64,000 nucleotides of DNA, from contig NZ_JAHMHW010000020.1 in assembly GCF_020169515.1 (NCBI RefSeq), forward strand, positions 24,973 to 88,972, read 5' to 3'. Positions 50,199-59,131 of this stretch are shown here, piece after piece. This DNA is from Paenibacillus vietnamensis. Lineage in GTDB: Bacteria > Bacillota > Bacilli > Paenibacillales > Paenibacillaceae. Every line of letters begins with the position of its first letter. The stretch's first letter is position 1. The notes beneath the pieces were generated by a model. That model had not been told where the DNA came from. It saw only the letters and a list, made by a program, of their open reading frames with translations, and ran no database searches. A program made the position numbers and the translations under genes.

Positions 50199-51107
50199 AT
50201 GAAAAACCCTCTTCCCTTCGGACGCGAGAACAGCTTCGGGGAGCTGATGACGCCGGATTTGCAGTTCGCCTTTCAGATCGTAGCCGCGCATAAGCGCGCC
50301 GTGAACGGGCAATGGAGCTATCCCGAGCACCGTCATACGATGTTTGAGCTCAACATGGTGCTGGAAGGCGAGCAGGCGATGCGCGCGGACAATTCGGACT
50401 ACCTTCAGCGCGAAGGCGACATCCTGTTCCTTCCGCCGGGCGTGGCGCACGCAAGCAACGGGTCGCCTGCCATGGAGCCGATGACCTATTTTTGCCTCCA
50501 TTTCGATATCGACGATCTGAATCTGCGCAGAAGCCTGATGGGCATGCAGACGACGCTGCTCTCCGCACCTGACGGACCGGCTGCCGCTGACATCCGGAGC
50601 GCGCTCGACAACATGCTTGTTTCGCTTGCGTATGCGGAAACCGGACTGCTTCGCGACAAGCTCGCCTTCCTGAGCGATACGTTCCGGCTGCTGTCCGCCT
50701 TGACCAATTGGGCGATGGAAGGGAAAGCGGATATGCTGCAGGAATCGGATGCCTCCGAGAACGAAGTGGCGCTGGCCGCGGCCATGGAACGGGAGCTGCG
50801 CGCCGGAGCAGCCCGCATCCTTCCGGACGGGGAGAAAATTACGATCGAAAAAACGGCCGCCAAGCTCGGCTACAGTCCCGCTTACTGCAAACGGGTATTC
50901 CAGCGCGTATACGGCATGCCGCCGCGACAATACTTGACCGGCCTCATCCTCCGGCAGGCGAAGCTGCTGCTGATCGATACGGAGCTGTCCATCGAGGACA
51001 TTGCCTATCGGCTCGGCTACCGCGACGTCTCGCATTTCAGCAAGCAGTTCAAGCGGTGGATGAACCTTTCTCCCGCAGCGTTCCGAAAGCTGACCCAATC
51101 GCGTTGA
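50199..51107 (+). CDS. AraC family regulator divergent from GH52
   Basis: The 302-residue protein has an N-terminal cupin domain (FELNMVLEGEQAMRADNSDY, DILFLPPGVAHA, about 40-95) and a C-terminal HTH pair (ITIEKTAAKLGYSPAYCKRVFQRV, IEDIAYRLGYRDVSHFSKQF). I chose the ATG at 50199; the open frame runs 39 codons further left, but that part crosses the palindrome and has no ribosome binding site. It is expected to control the xylosidase gene. Confidence 0.9.
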   Translation: MKNPLPFGRENSFGELMTPDLQFAFQIVAAHKRAVNGQWSYPEHRHTMFELNMVLEGEQAMRADNSDYLQREGDILFLPPGVAHASNGSPAMEPMTYFCLHFDIDDLNLRRSLMGMQTTLLSAPDGPAAADIRSALDNMLVSLAYAETGLLRDKLAFLSDTFRLLSALTNWAMEGKADMLQESDASENEVALAAAMERELRAGAARILPDGEKITIEKTAAKLGYSPAYCKRVFQRVYGMPPRQYLTGLILRQAKLLLIDTELSIEDIAYRLGYRDVSHFSKQFKRWMNLSPAAFRKLTQSR

Positions 51108-51195
51108 GCCGTTTTGAATAACGGACCAGCTATGCGAATATTTTCATATCATGGATCATACAGCCAGACAGGACGGTTATTTGGAGGGGAGCTAC

Positions 51196-51879
51196 ATGCG
51201 TGCGATAAAAACGATCGTGTTCGATGCGTATGGCACTTTGTTCGATGTCCATTCCGTCATCGCAGCGGCTGAGCGGCTATTCCCGGGTCAAGGAAGAAAA
51301 ATAAGCGAAATCTGGAGGCAGAAGCAGCTGGAATATACCTGGCTCCGGTCGCTGATGGGGCGGTATAAAGATTTTTGGAAGGTCACGGACGATTCGCTGC
51401 TTTATACTCTCGAAACGTTAAACCTGCCGTCCGATGAGCAAGTCCGCAGCCTTCTTCTTCGTGAGTATCTGGTTTTAAACCCATTTCCCGACGTGCCAGC
51501 AGCCTTTAATCAACTAAAGGACTATAAGCTCGCCATCCTCTCAAACGGCACTCCCTATATGCTGCATTCGGTAGTCAGTCATACGGGATTAAGCCCTTAT
51601 TTATCGGGCGTGATCAGCGTGGATCAGCTCAAAATTTACAAGCCTTTTCCGGGGGTATACCAGCTGGCCCTTACGAATTTGAACGTCAGAAAGGAAGAAG
51701 TGCTGTTTGTTTCGGCCAATTCCTTCGATGCCGCAGGCGGAAAAAGCTTCGGCTTTACCGTTTGCTGGGTTAACCGGCTTCATACGCACTTTGACGAACT
51801 GGATGTGACGCCCGACCTGGTCGTGAATAACCTGGAGCAATTAGCGAATCTGCTAGCCGGCAGCGGCGGACGATATTGA
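51196..51879 (+). CDS. HAD superfamily hydrolase, haloacid dehalogenase type II
   Basis: The 227-residue protein has the HAD fold with the nucleophile aspartate in VFDAYGTLFD (about 7-16), the SNGTPYML motif II, a lysine in DQLKIYKPFPGVY, and the FVSANSFDAAGGKSFGF motif that marks L-2-haloacid dehalogenases. Enzymes of this type convert L-2-haloacids to D-2-hydroxyacids, but many are broad or have unknown substrates. The ATG at 51196 follows GGAGGGG by 6 bp. The gene stands alone and ends at a bidirectional terminator. Confidence 0.88.
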   Translation: MRAIKTIVFDAYGTLFDVHSVIAAAERLFPGQGRKISEIWRQKQLEYTWLRSLMGRYKDFWKVTDDSLLYTLETLNLPSDEQVRSLLLREYLVLNPFPDVPAAFNQLKDYKLAILSNGTPYMLHSVVSHTGLSPYLSGVISVDQLKIYKPFPGVYQLALTNLNVRKEEVLFVSANSFDAAGGKSFGFTVCWVNRLHTHFDELDVTPDLVVNNLEQLANLLAGSGGRY

Positions 51880-51892
51880 ATCAGCGCTAAGT

Positions 51893-51936
51893 AAAAAGCA
51901 TCCCGGCCCACAAGATGGTGAGCCGGGATGCTTTTT
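51893..51936. terminator. Bidirectional terminator
   Basis: AAAAAGCATCCCGGC (51893-51907) pairs perfectly with GCCGGGATGCTTTTT (51922-51936). It serves the dehalogenase gene and the convergent hydrolase gene. Confidence 0.92.
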
Positions 51937-51941
51937 GGCGT

Positions 51942-52967
51942 TTATAGACTGGCAAGCGTTTCCTTTAGCCAATCGTAAGCCTTGCGGCCGCCGATCTCAT
52001 GCTTCCCGGGGAACACGTCTGCTTCGACCCTGCCGCCTGCGCCTGCGGCTTCGTAGAACGCCTCGATCTGCGCAGACGCGCGGCGGAAGCCCTCGACCGG
52101 GAAAATCGGGTCGCGCTCGCCCGACTCCAGAAACAGCGGACGCGGTGCGATCAGGCTGATCAGCTCGGGAAGCTCGGCATGCTCCAGCAGGCCCGGCGTA
52201 TAATTGTCGATGCAGTGGTTGACCGCGAATATGCTTTCCTTAAACGTATTCGTGAAGCCCGTCAGCACAACCGCCTTTATCCGCGCCTCCATAACCGCCG
52301 CAACGTAACCGATCAGTCCGCCGCCGGAGAAACCCATCGTCCCGATCCGGCTTCCGTCAACATCCGGACGGGAAGCCAAATAATTGAACGCCTTCAGCGC
52401 TTCCGTCACACGCAGACCCGTCAGCGTCTTGCCCAGCATCATCAGCTGCGTAGACAGCTTGTGACAGGAGCTTGGCGTTTCTTTTTTTGACGCCAGATCG
52501 GCCAGCAGCTTGCGCTCGCCGAAGCCGATGACGTCCGGCGCGATGACAGCCAATCCGCGCTTCACCAGCTGTACGGCGAAGTGCTGGTGAATGCCCGGCA
52601 CGCCTTCATCCGGCGAGCCGTCCGGCAGCAGGCCGACGATCTCGCGGCTGCCGTAGCCGTGGCCGTGCAGCGCCAATACGCCGGGAAGCAGCCCCTCCGC
52701 ATCCTTCGGCAGCAATACATAAGCTGCAAAAGTAAGCTCCGGTGTCGCCGAAAGCTCGACCCGCTCCCTTACATAGCCGTCACATTCCACGCGCTCCAGC
52801 AGCCTCGGCACGAAGCCGGGATTCGGCTCGAACGAGCCGATCGCCTCGCGCAGCGCCGCCTTCAGCTTCGGCCGGCGTTCGTTCGACAGATCTACCTTTG
52901 CCTGCCGCCGATGGCGGGCAATCGCCTCCTCGTATAGCTTTTCCAGCCATGCGTCGCCATTCCACAT
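51942..52967 (-). CDS. Alpha/beta hydrolase, esterase-like
   Basis: The protein has about 341 residues. The nucleophile serine lies in GFSGGG (MGFSGGGLIGYV), with the oxyanion region in LALHGHGYGSRE, the acid in ESGERDPIFP and the histidine in PGKHEIGG. The layout resembles dienelactone-hydrolase/acetylxylan-esterase type proteins linked to polysaccharide breakdown. No signal peptide is present, so it would act on imported acetylated sugars or small esters. An ATG at 52967 and a TTG at 52973 are both possible starts; neither has a strong ribosome binding site. The substrate is unknown. Confidence 0.8.
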   Translation of the reverse strand: MWNGDAWLEKLYEEAIARHRRQAKVDLSNERRPKLKAALREAIGSFEPNPGFVPRLLERVECDGYVRERVELSATPELTFAAYVLLPKDAEGLLPGVLALHGHGYGSREIVGLLPDGSPDEGVPGIHQHFAVQLVKRGLAVIAPDVIGFGERKLLADLASKKETPSSCHKLSTQLMMLGKTLTGLRVTEALKAFNYLASRPDVDGSRIGTMGFSGGGLIGYVAAVMEARIKAVVLTGFTNTFKESIFAVNHCIDNYTPGLLEHAELPELISLIAPRPLFLESGERDPIFPVEGFRRASAQIEAFYEAAGAGGRVEADVFPGKHEIGGRKAYDWLKETLASL

Positions 52968-52986
52968 ATTCAAACTTCCGCCCTTC

Positions 52987-53163
52987 TCACCCTAGATTTC
53001 GGATCGGCAGCGGCAATCGCTTGGGCACCATAGGCAGCGCCTGTCCTCCGTTTGAAGCCATTACCGCCGTCAGCTCCGACGTGCTGTGCACGTCCAGCTT
53101 CGTAATGGATACATTCGTTCTTGCCGGCCGGTCTCCTGCCAAATCCGCATAAAAATTTGCCAC
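52987..53163 (-). CDS. Possible small protein or gene remnant, 58 aa
   Basis: An open frame from GTG (53163) to TGA (52987) encodes about 58 residues, starting VANFYADLAGDRPARTNV and ending KRLPLPIRNLG. Codon use resembles that of the neighbouring genes. No ribosome binding site precedes the GTG, and the region runs into the argD promoter, so this may be the surviving C-terminus of a larger deleted gene. It lies 20 bp upstream of the esterase-like gene in the same direction. I do not recognise the sequence. Confidence 0.35.
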   Translation of the reverse strand: MANFYADLAGDRPARTNVSITKLDVHSTSELTAVMASNGGQALPMVPKRLPLPIRNLG

Positions 53164-53195
53164 ATAACTAGAAATTTGTATTTTCCGTTAAAAGG

Positions 53196-53225
53196 GTTGA
53201 ATTTTTATTCCTTCGACTGTATATT
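53196..53225 (+). promoter_or_regulatory. argD promoter with overlapping ARG box
   Basis: TTGAAT (53197-53202) and TATATT (53220-53225) are 17 bp apart. The 18-bp stretch 53196-53213 (GTTGAATTTTTATTCCTT) agrees at 16 of 18 positions with the ARG box consensus WNTGAATWWWWATTCANW and covers the -35 region. A half site (TTGAATAA, 53237-53244) follows downstream. This is the arrangement expected for repression by ArgR/AhrC with arginine. Confidence 0.7.
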
Positions 53226-53258
53226 TATACAATACATTGAATAAACGGGAGGCGTGTC

Positions 53259-54470
53259 ATGATTCAATTGGAAAATACGGTTACGAAGGATTTGCTTGCG
53301 GAAGCGGAAAAATCGTTGTTATTCACGGCGCGGCGGCCGGAGCTCGTGATGGAACGCGGCGAAGGAATGTTCCTATGGGATACGGAGGGCAAACGTTACC
53401 TGGATTTTATAGGCGGCTGGGCCGTCAACAGTCTGGGACATTCTCCGGCCGCACTGCAGACCGCGCTTGCGCGGCAGGCGTCGACGCTTGTACATGCCAG
53501 CCCGGGCTTTCATAACAAGGCGATGATCGAGTTTGCCGGCCTGCTCACCGGGGTGAGCGGCATGGATAAGGTGTTTTTTGCAAGCAGCGGCGCGGAGGCG
53601 AACGAAAGCGCGATTAAGCTGGCAAGAAAGCACGGGGCGGTTAATCTGAACGGGGCTTATGAAATCATCACGCTCACGAACAGCTTTCACGGCCGCACGC
53701 TCGCCACGATGTCGGCGACCGGCAAGCCGCAGTGGAAGGAGCTGTTCGCGCCGAAGGTAGACGGATTTAATCATGTGCCGATCAACGATCTCGATGCGTG
53801 CTTCGCTGCCGTGACGAACGATACGTGCGCGATCATGCTTGAGCTTGTCCAGGGCGAAGGCGGCGTGAACGCCGTAAGCGAGTCTTATTTGTACGGCCTG
53901 CGCAAAATTTGCGATATGTACGGGATTCTGCTTATTTTCGATGAGATTCAGACGGGAATGGGGCGCACGGGCAGGATGTTCGCTTACGAGCATTACGGCA
54001 TTAAGCCGGACGTGCTGACGCTCGGCAAAGGCATTGGGGCCGGCTTTCCGTTATCGGCTATGCTGACTTCGGAGAAATACGATTTATTCGAGCCGGGCGA
54101 GCAAGGCGGCACCTATTGCGGCGCTCCGCTGGCGATGGCTGCAGGCCATGCGGTGCTGCAGGAACTGCTGGAGCGGAATTTGGCGGCTAATGCGAAGGTT
54201 CAGGGCGAGTATATCCGGAAGGGCCTGCTTGAGCTATCCGGACAATACCCGATTACGGCCGTGCGCGGCAAAGGGCTGCTGCTTGCCTTTAACGTGCAGG
54301 GCGGCGCGGCCTCGGAGCTGGCAGCTGAATGCCTGCGGGAGGGACTTCTCGTCAATGCGCCGGGACCGTCCACGATCCGCCTCGTCCCGCCGCTGATCGT
54401 AGAGCAGCGGGACATCGACGAAATGCTGAGCATACTGGGCAAAGCATTCGGGAAGCTCAAGCTCGCTTGA
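53259..54470 (+). CDS. argD: Acetylornithine aminotransferase-like class III aminotransferase
   Basis: The 403-residue PLP enzyme has the class III pattern: SSGAEANESAIKLAR (109-123) for phosphate binding, FHGRTLATMSATG (143-155), the cofactor aspartate D228 in IFDEIQTGMGRTG, and the Schiff-base lysine K257 in LTLGKGIGAG. ArgD transfers an amino group from glutamate to N-acetylglutamate semialdehyde. The ARG box over its promoter supports arginine biosynthesis. GGGAGG precedes the ATG. It is not near other arg genes, so it may be a second, inducible copy; related succinylornithine or GABA aminotransferases cannot be fully excluded. Confidence 0.85.
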   Translation: MIQLENTVTKDLLAEAEKSLLFTARRPELVMERGEGMFLWDTEGKRYLDFIGGWAVNSLGHSPAALQTALARQASTLVHASPGFHNKAMIEFAGLLTGVSGMDKVFFASSGAEANESAIKLARKHGAVNLNGAYEIITLTNSFHGRTLATMSATGKPQWKELFAPKVDGFNHVPINDLDACFAAVTNDTCAIMLELVQGEGGVNAVSESYLYGLRKICDMYGILLIFDEIQTGMGRTGRMFAYEHYGIKPDVLTLGKGIGAGFPLSAMLTSEKYDLFEPGEQGGTYCGAPLAMAAGHAVLQELLERNLAANAKVQGEYIRKGLLELSGQYPITAVRGKGLLLAFNVQGGAASELAAECLREGLLVNAPGPSTIRLVPPLIVEQRDIDEMLSILGKAFGKLKLA

Positions 54471-54490
54471 CCCCTGCCCTGCCGCCCTTT

Positions 54491-55741
54491 TTACTTAAAT
54501 ACGTCCCAAATATCCGGCGATTCTTGTCCAATGGCCCATGCGGACACTCCGGCAAGCGAATATTTTTTCACAAAACTCCAACGCGCCGCCATCGAGGTTT
54601 TATCCTCCACCCACATCCGATGGCGGCCGGCCGAGTCGGTATATTCGACGTAATGCTGACGGGCGGCCGAGTCCCAGACCATCGTTAATCCGCGCCCGGA
54701 AATCATAAGCCCGGTATCTTTCATGGAGACGTCTTTTGCCGCTGCTTTACCGCCCGCGGCAGGTACCGTCCACTCTCTCGTATAAAAAGGCACGCCCAGG
54801 ATCACCTTATGGGCAGGGACATCCTTAAGCAATAAGCGCAAGCCTTCTTCCACCCACGGCAAGGACGAAACGGAGCCCGCTTCGCCGCGCCCTTCGTAAT
54901 ATTCGTCGTACCCCATCATAATCACATAGTCCGCTGCTTTGCCCAAACCGGCGCGGTCGTAGCTTCCGGACCAATTCGGATCCGAATTTTCCCGCGTGAC
55001 ATCGACGGATACGAGCTTGCCGCTGCCGGATAAAGCCGCTTTTAATTCTCGAATAAAAGCAACATAATGTCCCCGGTTTTCCATCTTTATATTTTCGAAA
55101 TCGACGTTGATTCCGTCTATCCCGTTTGTCAGCAGTGATGCCTTTAGTTTTGCGACAACCTCGACACGATTGGCCCTGGAAGAGAGGATCCGGTCCGTAA
55201 GCTCGATATCAAAACCGTTGCCGAGCATCGCCCAAACCTTTTTGCCTTTGGAGTGAGCCCAGTCCACATAACGTTTGTCCGGTGTAAGTTCAACTTGCCC
55301 CTCCGCTTTTAATCTGTACCAGCGGGGCATGACGACATCGAGAGCCGCATGACCGCTCGCCTTTATATATTGATCGGTGCTTCCGAGGTAGTTCCAGCCG
55401 GCCACATAACGGTTAGCCTTGCGCACGGATACATACGATTTGCGGATCCAGCCTTTTTTGCCGCCAAGCAGCTGAACCTGATAATGATATTTTGCGACCG
55501 AAACGACCGGATATTCATCACCGCGTGTTAATGTTGCCATTTTTGCGGAGCTGGAAAGCGCCTTGACATGTACGGGAGCGGTAGAGCGCGTCACCTTCGC
55601 CACCGTTACGTAATCGGCGGTTTGCAGCGGCTTGCCGTTCAAATTTGCCGACCCTAAGGCCGCCGCCGTTCCAACGGTGCTCTGCCACGCAAAAACAACA
55701 AAAATCAGGATAGCGGCTACTCGCCAAAAAGCTCTTTTCAA
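54491..55741 (-). CDS. Secreted GH18-family glycoside hydrolase with SH3 domain
   Basis: The 416-residue protein has a signal peptide (about 1-28), an SH3-like domain (about 42-107) and a GH18 barrel (about 110-416). The catalytic motif is DGINVDFEN (209-217), with the acid at E216; the first variable position carries Asn, as in spore-associated GH18 proteins. Later parts include YDEYYEGRGEAG and the final WAIGQESPDIWDVF. Proteins of this kind cleave peptidoglycan or chitin, and several act in sporulation or germination. The substrate is undecided. It is convergent with argD, 20 bp apart. Confidence 0.88.
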   Translation of the reverse strand: MKRAFWRVAAILIFVVFAWQSTVGTAAALGSANLNGKPLQTADYVTVAKVTRSTAPVHVKALSSSAKMATLTRGDEYPVVSVAKYHYQVQLLGGKKGWIRKSYVSVRKANRYVAGWNYLGSTDQYIKASGHAALDVVMPRWYRLKAEGQVELTPDKRYVDWAHSKGKKVWAMLGNGFDIELTDRILSSRANRVEVVAKLKASLLTNGIDGINVDFENIKMENRGHYVAFIRELKAALSGSGKLVSVDVTRENSDPNWSGSYDRAGLGKAADYVIMMGYDEYYEGRGEAGSVSSLPWVEEGLRLLLKDVPAHKVILGVPFYTREWTVPAAGGKAAAKDVSMKDTGLMISGRGLTMVWDSAARQHYVEYTDSAGRHRMWVEDKTSMAARWSFVKKYSLAGVSAWAIGQESPDIWDVFK

Positions 55742-55936
55742 CTATCGATTCCTCCCGTAATTTTTAATAGATTACGAGAGTAAATTTTATAGATAGACGG
55801 ACCGCCTAGATAGTGAATTTCAATGGGAATTCGTCCATTTCCTCCCCTGCTAGAACAAACCCGAATGTTGGAAAAGCCGCCCCGCATACGTTAGTTACGG
55901 CTCCTATGCGCCGAATACACCGGGAGGGCTGACATT

Positions 55937-56158
55937 TTGCTTAAAAAATCGGTTAAAAATAAAGAATTTACCGTCTATATCGTACCGGCCTGGAAATGGA
56001 AGGAGTTCCTCGCCTTCGAATTGATCGGCGGCACGGCTTTTTATTTGCTCTGCCGCAAAACGGCCAATTCCGAGCTGTTCGGCATCGCGGCAAACATCGC
56101 CGTTCCGCAAATGCTTAAATATATGGCGGCTTCTTATAGAGGAAATATAAACGGCTGA
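55937..56158 (+). CDS. Small hypothetical protein, 73 aa
   Basis: A TTG at 55937 with GGAGGG about 8 bp upstream starts a 73-residue protein. It has a basic N-terminus (MLKKSVKNKEF) and a weakly hydrophobic middle (ELIGGTAFYLLCRK, then FGIAANIAVPQML), so it may associate with the membrane. No family is recognised. It is isolated between the GH18 gene and the uxaC terminator. Confidence 0.55.
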   Translation: MLKKSVKNKEFTVYIVPAWKWKEFLAFELIGGTAFYLLCRKTANSELFGIAANIAVPQMLKYMAASYRGNING

Positions 56159-56221
56159 AGCTGCGCACGAACCATTAGCTGCATCTTTGCGCAGCTCGGT
56201 TCTGTGCCATCCTTTTGGCTG

Positions 56222-56275
56222 CAAAAAAAAACGTCCCGCGTCTCCCCGGCCCGGAGAAACGCAGAACGTTTTTGT
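56222..56275. terminator. Bidirectional terminator after uxaC
   Basis: AACGT and ACGTT form the base, with GCGT/ACGC and CTCC/GGAG pairing above. An A run precedes and a T run follows, so it can work on both strands. It ends the uxaC transcript and the 73-aa gene. Confidence 0.8.
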
Positions 56276-56286
56276 CATTGCGAAAT

Positions 56287-57693
56287 TTAGAAGCCGAAAT
56301 ATTCTTTCGCGTTATTGTACGAAATGTTTTGCACCATGCTGCCCAGCAGCTCCATATCGTTCGGAGCTTCGCCGTTCTCGACCCAGCCGCCGATCAAATC
56401 GCACAGCAGGCGGCGGAAATATTCATGCCGCGTATAGGAGAGGAAGCTGCGGGAATCGGTCAGCATGCCGACGAAGCGGCTGAGCAGTCCAAAGTTGGCG
56501 AGCGAGTTCATTTGGTCCAGCATGCCGTTTTTCGTATCGTTGAACCACCAAGCGGAGCCAAGCTGGATTTTGCCCGGAATGCCGCCGCCCTGGAAGCTGC
56601 CGATGATCGAAGCGAGCACTTCGTTGTCCTTGGCGTTCAGCGAGTAGACGATCGTCTTCGGAAGCGCATCTTCCGTGTCAAGAGCGTCAAGCAGCTTCAC
56701 CAGCGGATTCGCGATCAGGCTGTCGTTAATGGAATCGTAACCCGTATCCGGTCCAAGCTTGGCGAACATCCGGCTGCTATTGCTGCGTGCAGCGTTAATG
56801 TGGAACTGCATCGCCCAGCCGCGCTCGGCGTAAAGCCGTCCCAGGAACAGGAGCGTATACGTTTTGTACTGCTGCTCTTCCCCGAGGGAAACCGATTCGC
56901 CGCGAAGCGCTTTTGCAAAAATCGCAGCCGCCTCTTCCTTCGTGGCCTCTGCATAAGGAACATAATCGAGAGCGTGGTCGGACACTTTGCAGCCGGTCTC
57001 GTCAAAAAACTTCACTCTTGCTTCCAATGCGGACAGAAGTTTGTCGTAGCTGTCGATCGTTCCATCCGTCACCGCTCCGAGCTTGCCGATCCACTCCAGG
57101 AAGGTCGGACGATTAATTTCAAGAGCCTTGTCCGGACGGAAGGATGGCAGCACCTGCACGTCAAAGTCTTTAAGCTCCTTGATCGCGATGTGGTACTCAA
57201 GCGAATCGACCGGATCGTCAGTCGTACAGATGACCTTTACGCCCGACATGGTGATCAAATCGCGAGCCTTAAAGTTTCCGCCCGCCAGCTTCGCATTCAC
57301 CTGCTCCCAGATCGAAGCCGCATTTTTCTCGTTGATCAGATCGTAAACCCCGAAGAAGCGCTGAAGCTCCAGATGGGACCATTGGTAAAGCGGGTTGCCG
57401 ATCGTTTGCGGCACCGTCCGCGCCCATGCCTCGAAGCGCTCGTAATCGGTTACGCCTTCGCCGCCGGTTACGTACTTTTCCTCTACGCCGTTTGCGCGCA
57501 TCGCACGCCATTTGTAATGGTCGCCATACAGCCATGCCTCAGTCAAATTGGAGAAGCTTGTGTTCTCGAAAATTTGCTGCGGGATCAAGTGGCAGTGATA
57601 GTCGATAATCGGCATTTCCTTTGCGTAATCATGGTACAAGCGTACTGCCGTTTCATTCGATAGCAGAAAATTATCGTCCATAAAAGGCTTCAT
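56287..57693 (-). CDS. uxaC: Glucuronate (uronate) isomerase
   Basis: UxaC converts D-glucuronate to D-fructuronate and D-galacturonate to D-tagaturonate. The 468-residue protein belongs to the amidohydrolase-like UxaC family, with IDYHCHLIP near residue 30 holding the metal-binding histidines, ICTTDDPVDSL near 210, and SWWFNDTKNG and LTDSRSFLSYTRHEYFRR in the C-terminal part. It ends with KEYFGF as usual. It follows an oxidoreductase gene by 13 bp, probably in one operon. Glucuronate could come from the GH115-like enzyme. Confidence 0.96.
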   Translation of the reverse strand: MKPFMDDNFLLSNETAVRLYHDYAKEMPIIDYHCHLIPQQIFENTSFSNLTEAWLYGDHYKWRAMRANGVEEKYVTGGEGVTDYERFEAWARTVPQTIGNPLYQWSHLELQRFFGVYDLINEKNAASIWEQVNAKLAGGNFKARDLITMSGVKVICTTDDPVDSLEYHIAIKELKDFDVQVLPSFRPDKALEINRPTFLEWIGKLGAVTDGTIDSYDKLLSALEARVKFFDETGCKVSDHALDYVPYAEATKEEAAAIFAKALRGESVSLGEEQQYKTYTLLFLGRLYAERGWAMQFHINAARSNSSRMFAKLGPDTGYDSINDSLIANPLVKLLDALDTEDALPKTIVYSLNAKDNEVLASIIGSFQGGGIPGKIQLGSAWWFNDTKNGMLDQMNSLANFGLLSRFVGMLTDSRSFLSYTRHEYFRRLLCDLIGGWVENGEAPNDMELLGSMVQNISYNNAKEYFGF

Positions 57694-57706
57694 CGAATAT
57701 ATCCCC

Positions 57707-58999
57707 CTATTTGTGGAATTTCACCAAATCTGCAATTTGCACCGCTTGTCCGGTTTGGATCGAACGGTTCGCCGCAATACCCGTCAGGATGGAGCGGGCG
57801 CCGTCTACATGATTCGCCGCACGGTTCCATTTATCCTCTACAGGGTTGCCGAACAGGTCGTTGAGCAGCACCGGATCGCCGCCGCCGTGTCCGCCTTTGC
57901 CTTCCTCGACTTCCACCGCGTAAGGAGCGCCGAACATCGGAAATACGGTAATGTTTTTGCCTTTCAACGCGCCTTCGAGGGCTTTGTCGCCGCCGGAGTT
58001 CACGTAAGACTGTTCCACAATGCTCATCTCGATGCGGCCTTTGGTGCCGTTGAAAGCAATACGGTAGCCTTCCCAAGGCAGGTACGCGTTTAACGAATAG
58101 GTCAGGATCGCGTTGTTCTGGTAGCGGACAAGCACGCCCATCGTATCCTCGATGTTGATTCCGTCGCCGAAGACGCTTTGGTCGCGGCGGTAGCCGTCCT
58201 CATGTTCGGCGTCCAGGTACATTTTCTTCAAATGAGCGTTTTTGTCCAAATGCAGCGCAAACGGATCGTTCTCCGCGTTCGGGTTGCCCGTCGCGCGCTC
58301 GTAAAACTTCGTTTCGCCGCGCAGCTCGGCATTCTCGCGCCCGTAGAACAGCAGATCGCCGAATGCGAATACCGACTCCGGCTGCGAGCCGATCCAGAAG
58401 TTGACAAGGTCGAAGTGATGCGTCGACTTGTGTACAAGCAGGCCGCCGCTGTTTTGCTTATTGCGGTGCCATCTGCGGAAATAGTCCGCGCCGTGCTGCG
58501 TATTCAGCAGCCATTCGAAGTGCACGGACGTCACCTTGCCGATCGTGCCGTTAGCAATCAGCTCTCTTGCTTTCGTGTGGTGCGGCGCATAGCGGTAGTT
58601 GAACGTTACCCGCACATTGCGGCCTGTGCGCTCTACGGCGTCAAGAATTTCCTGGCATTTTTTCTCATCCACGGTCATCGGCTTCTCGGTTACAACGTCG
58701 CAGCCAAGCTCCATGGCACGGATGATGTACGTATGGTGCGTCCGGTCCATGCTCGTTACGATAACGGCATCCGGCTTCTCCTGCTCGATCATGAGATCGA
58801 ACTCATTCGATTTGTACGTGCGGACAGCTTCATAATTATATTTGTTCACCAATATTTCGTTGGCGTAGTTCATACGGGTCTCGTTAATATCGCAAAAAGC
58901 AAGCAGCTCGGACGTTTCTCTGAAATCGGTTGCAAGCGCCCCGTAAAAAAATTCGGCCCTACCGCCGCTGCCAACCAGTACATAACGTTTCTTTGTCAT
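57707..58999 (-). CDS. Gfo/Idh/MocA family oxidoreductase (uxaC operon)
   Basis: The 430-residue protein has an N-terminal Rossmann domain with VLVGSGGRAEFF (about 6-17) and the EKP motif in VVTEKPMTVDEKK, followed by the alpha/beta substrate domain (LLVHKSTHHFDLVNFWIG). It is longer than most family members (330-390 aa). Family enzymes oxidise or reduce sugars, inositols or glycosides with NAD(P). I chose the ATG at 58999 because AAGGAGG lies 10 bp upstream. It is first in an operon with uxaC and divergent from an AraC gene, which suggests an uronate-related substrate. Confidence 0.9.
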   Translation of the reverse strand: MTKKRYVLVGSGGRAEFFYGALATDFRETSELLAFCDINETRMNYANEILVNKYNYEAVRTYKSNEFDLMIEQEKPDAVIVTSMDRTHHTYIIRAMELGCDVVTEKPMTVDEKKCQEILDAVERTGRNVRVTFNYRYAPHHTKARELIANGTIGKVTSVHFEWLLNTQHGADYFRRWHRNKQNSGGLLVHKSTHHFDLVNFWIGSQPESVFAFGDLLFYGRENAELRGETKFYERATGNPNAENDPFALHLDKNAHLKKMYLDAEHEDGYRRDQSVFGDGINIEDTMGVLVRYQNNAILTYSLNAYLPWEGYRIAFNGTKGRIEMSIVEQSYVNSGGDKALEGALKGKNITVFPMFGAPYAVEVEEGKGGHGGGDPVLLNDLFGNPVEDKWNRAANHVDGARSILTGIAANRSIQTGQAVQIADLVKFHK

Positions 59000-59131
59000 A
59001 ACCACTATTCCTCCTTGAGGTTTCTTGGTTTCATTTTAACGCATAAGAATGATATAATTCTCGTCAAATGATGCTTAGTTTCCCCTAAACCCCGCATATT
59101 TTGCGTTTGATCCGAAAGGAGCGGCAAACCC

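Noticed and set aside
56215..57663. A 482-codon plus-strand open frame
   Set aside because: It is the mirror of uxaC, whose family motifs are unmistakable on the other strand.
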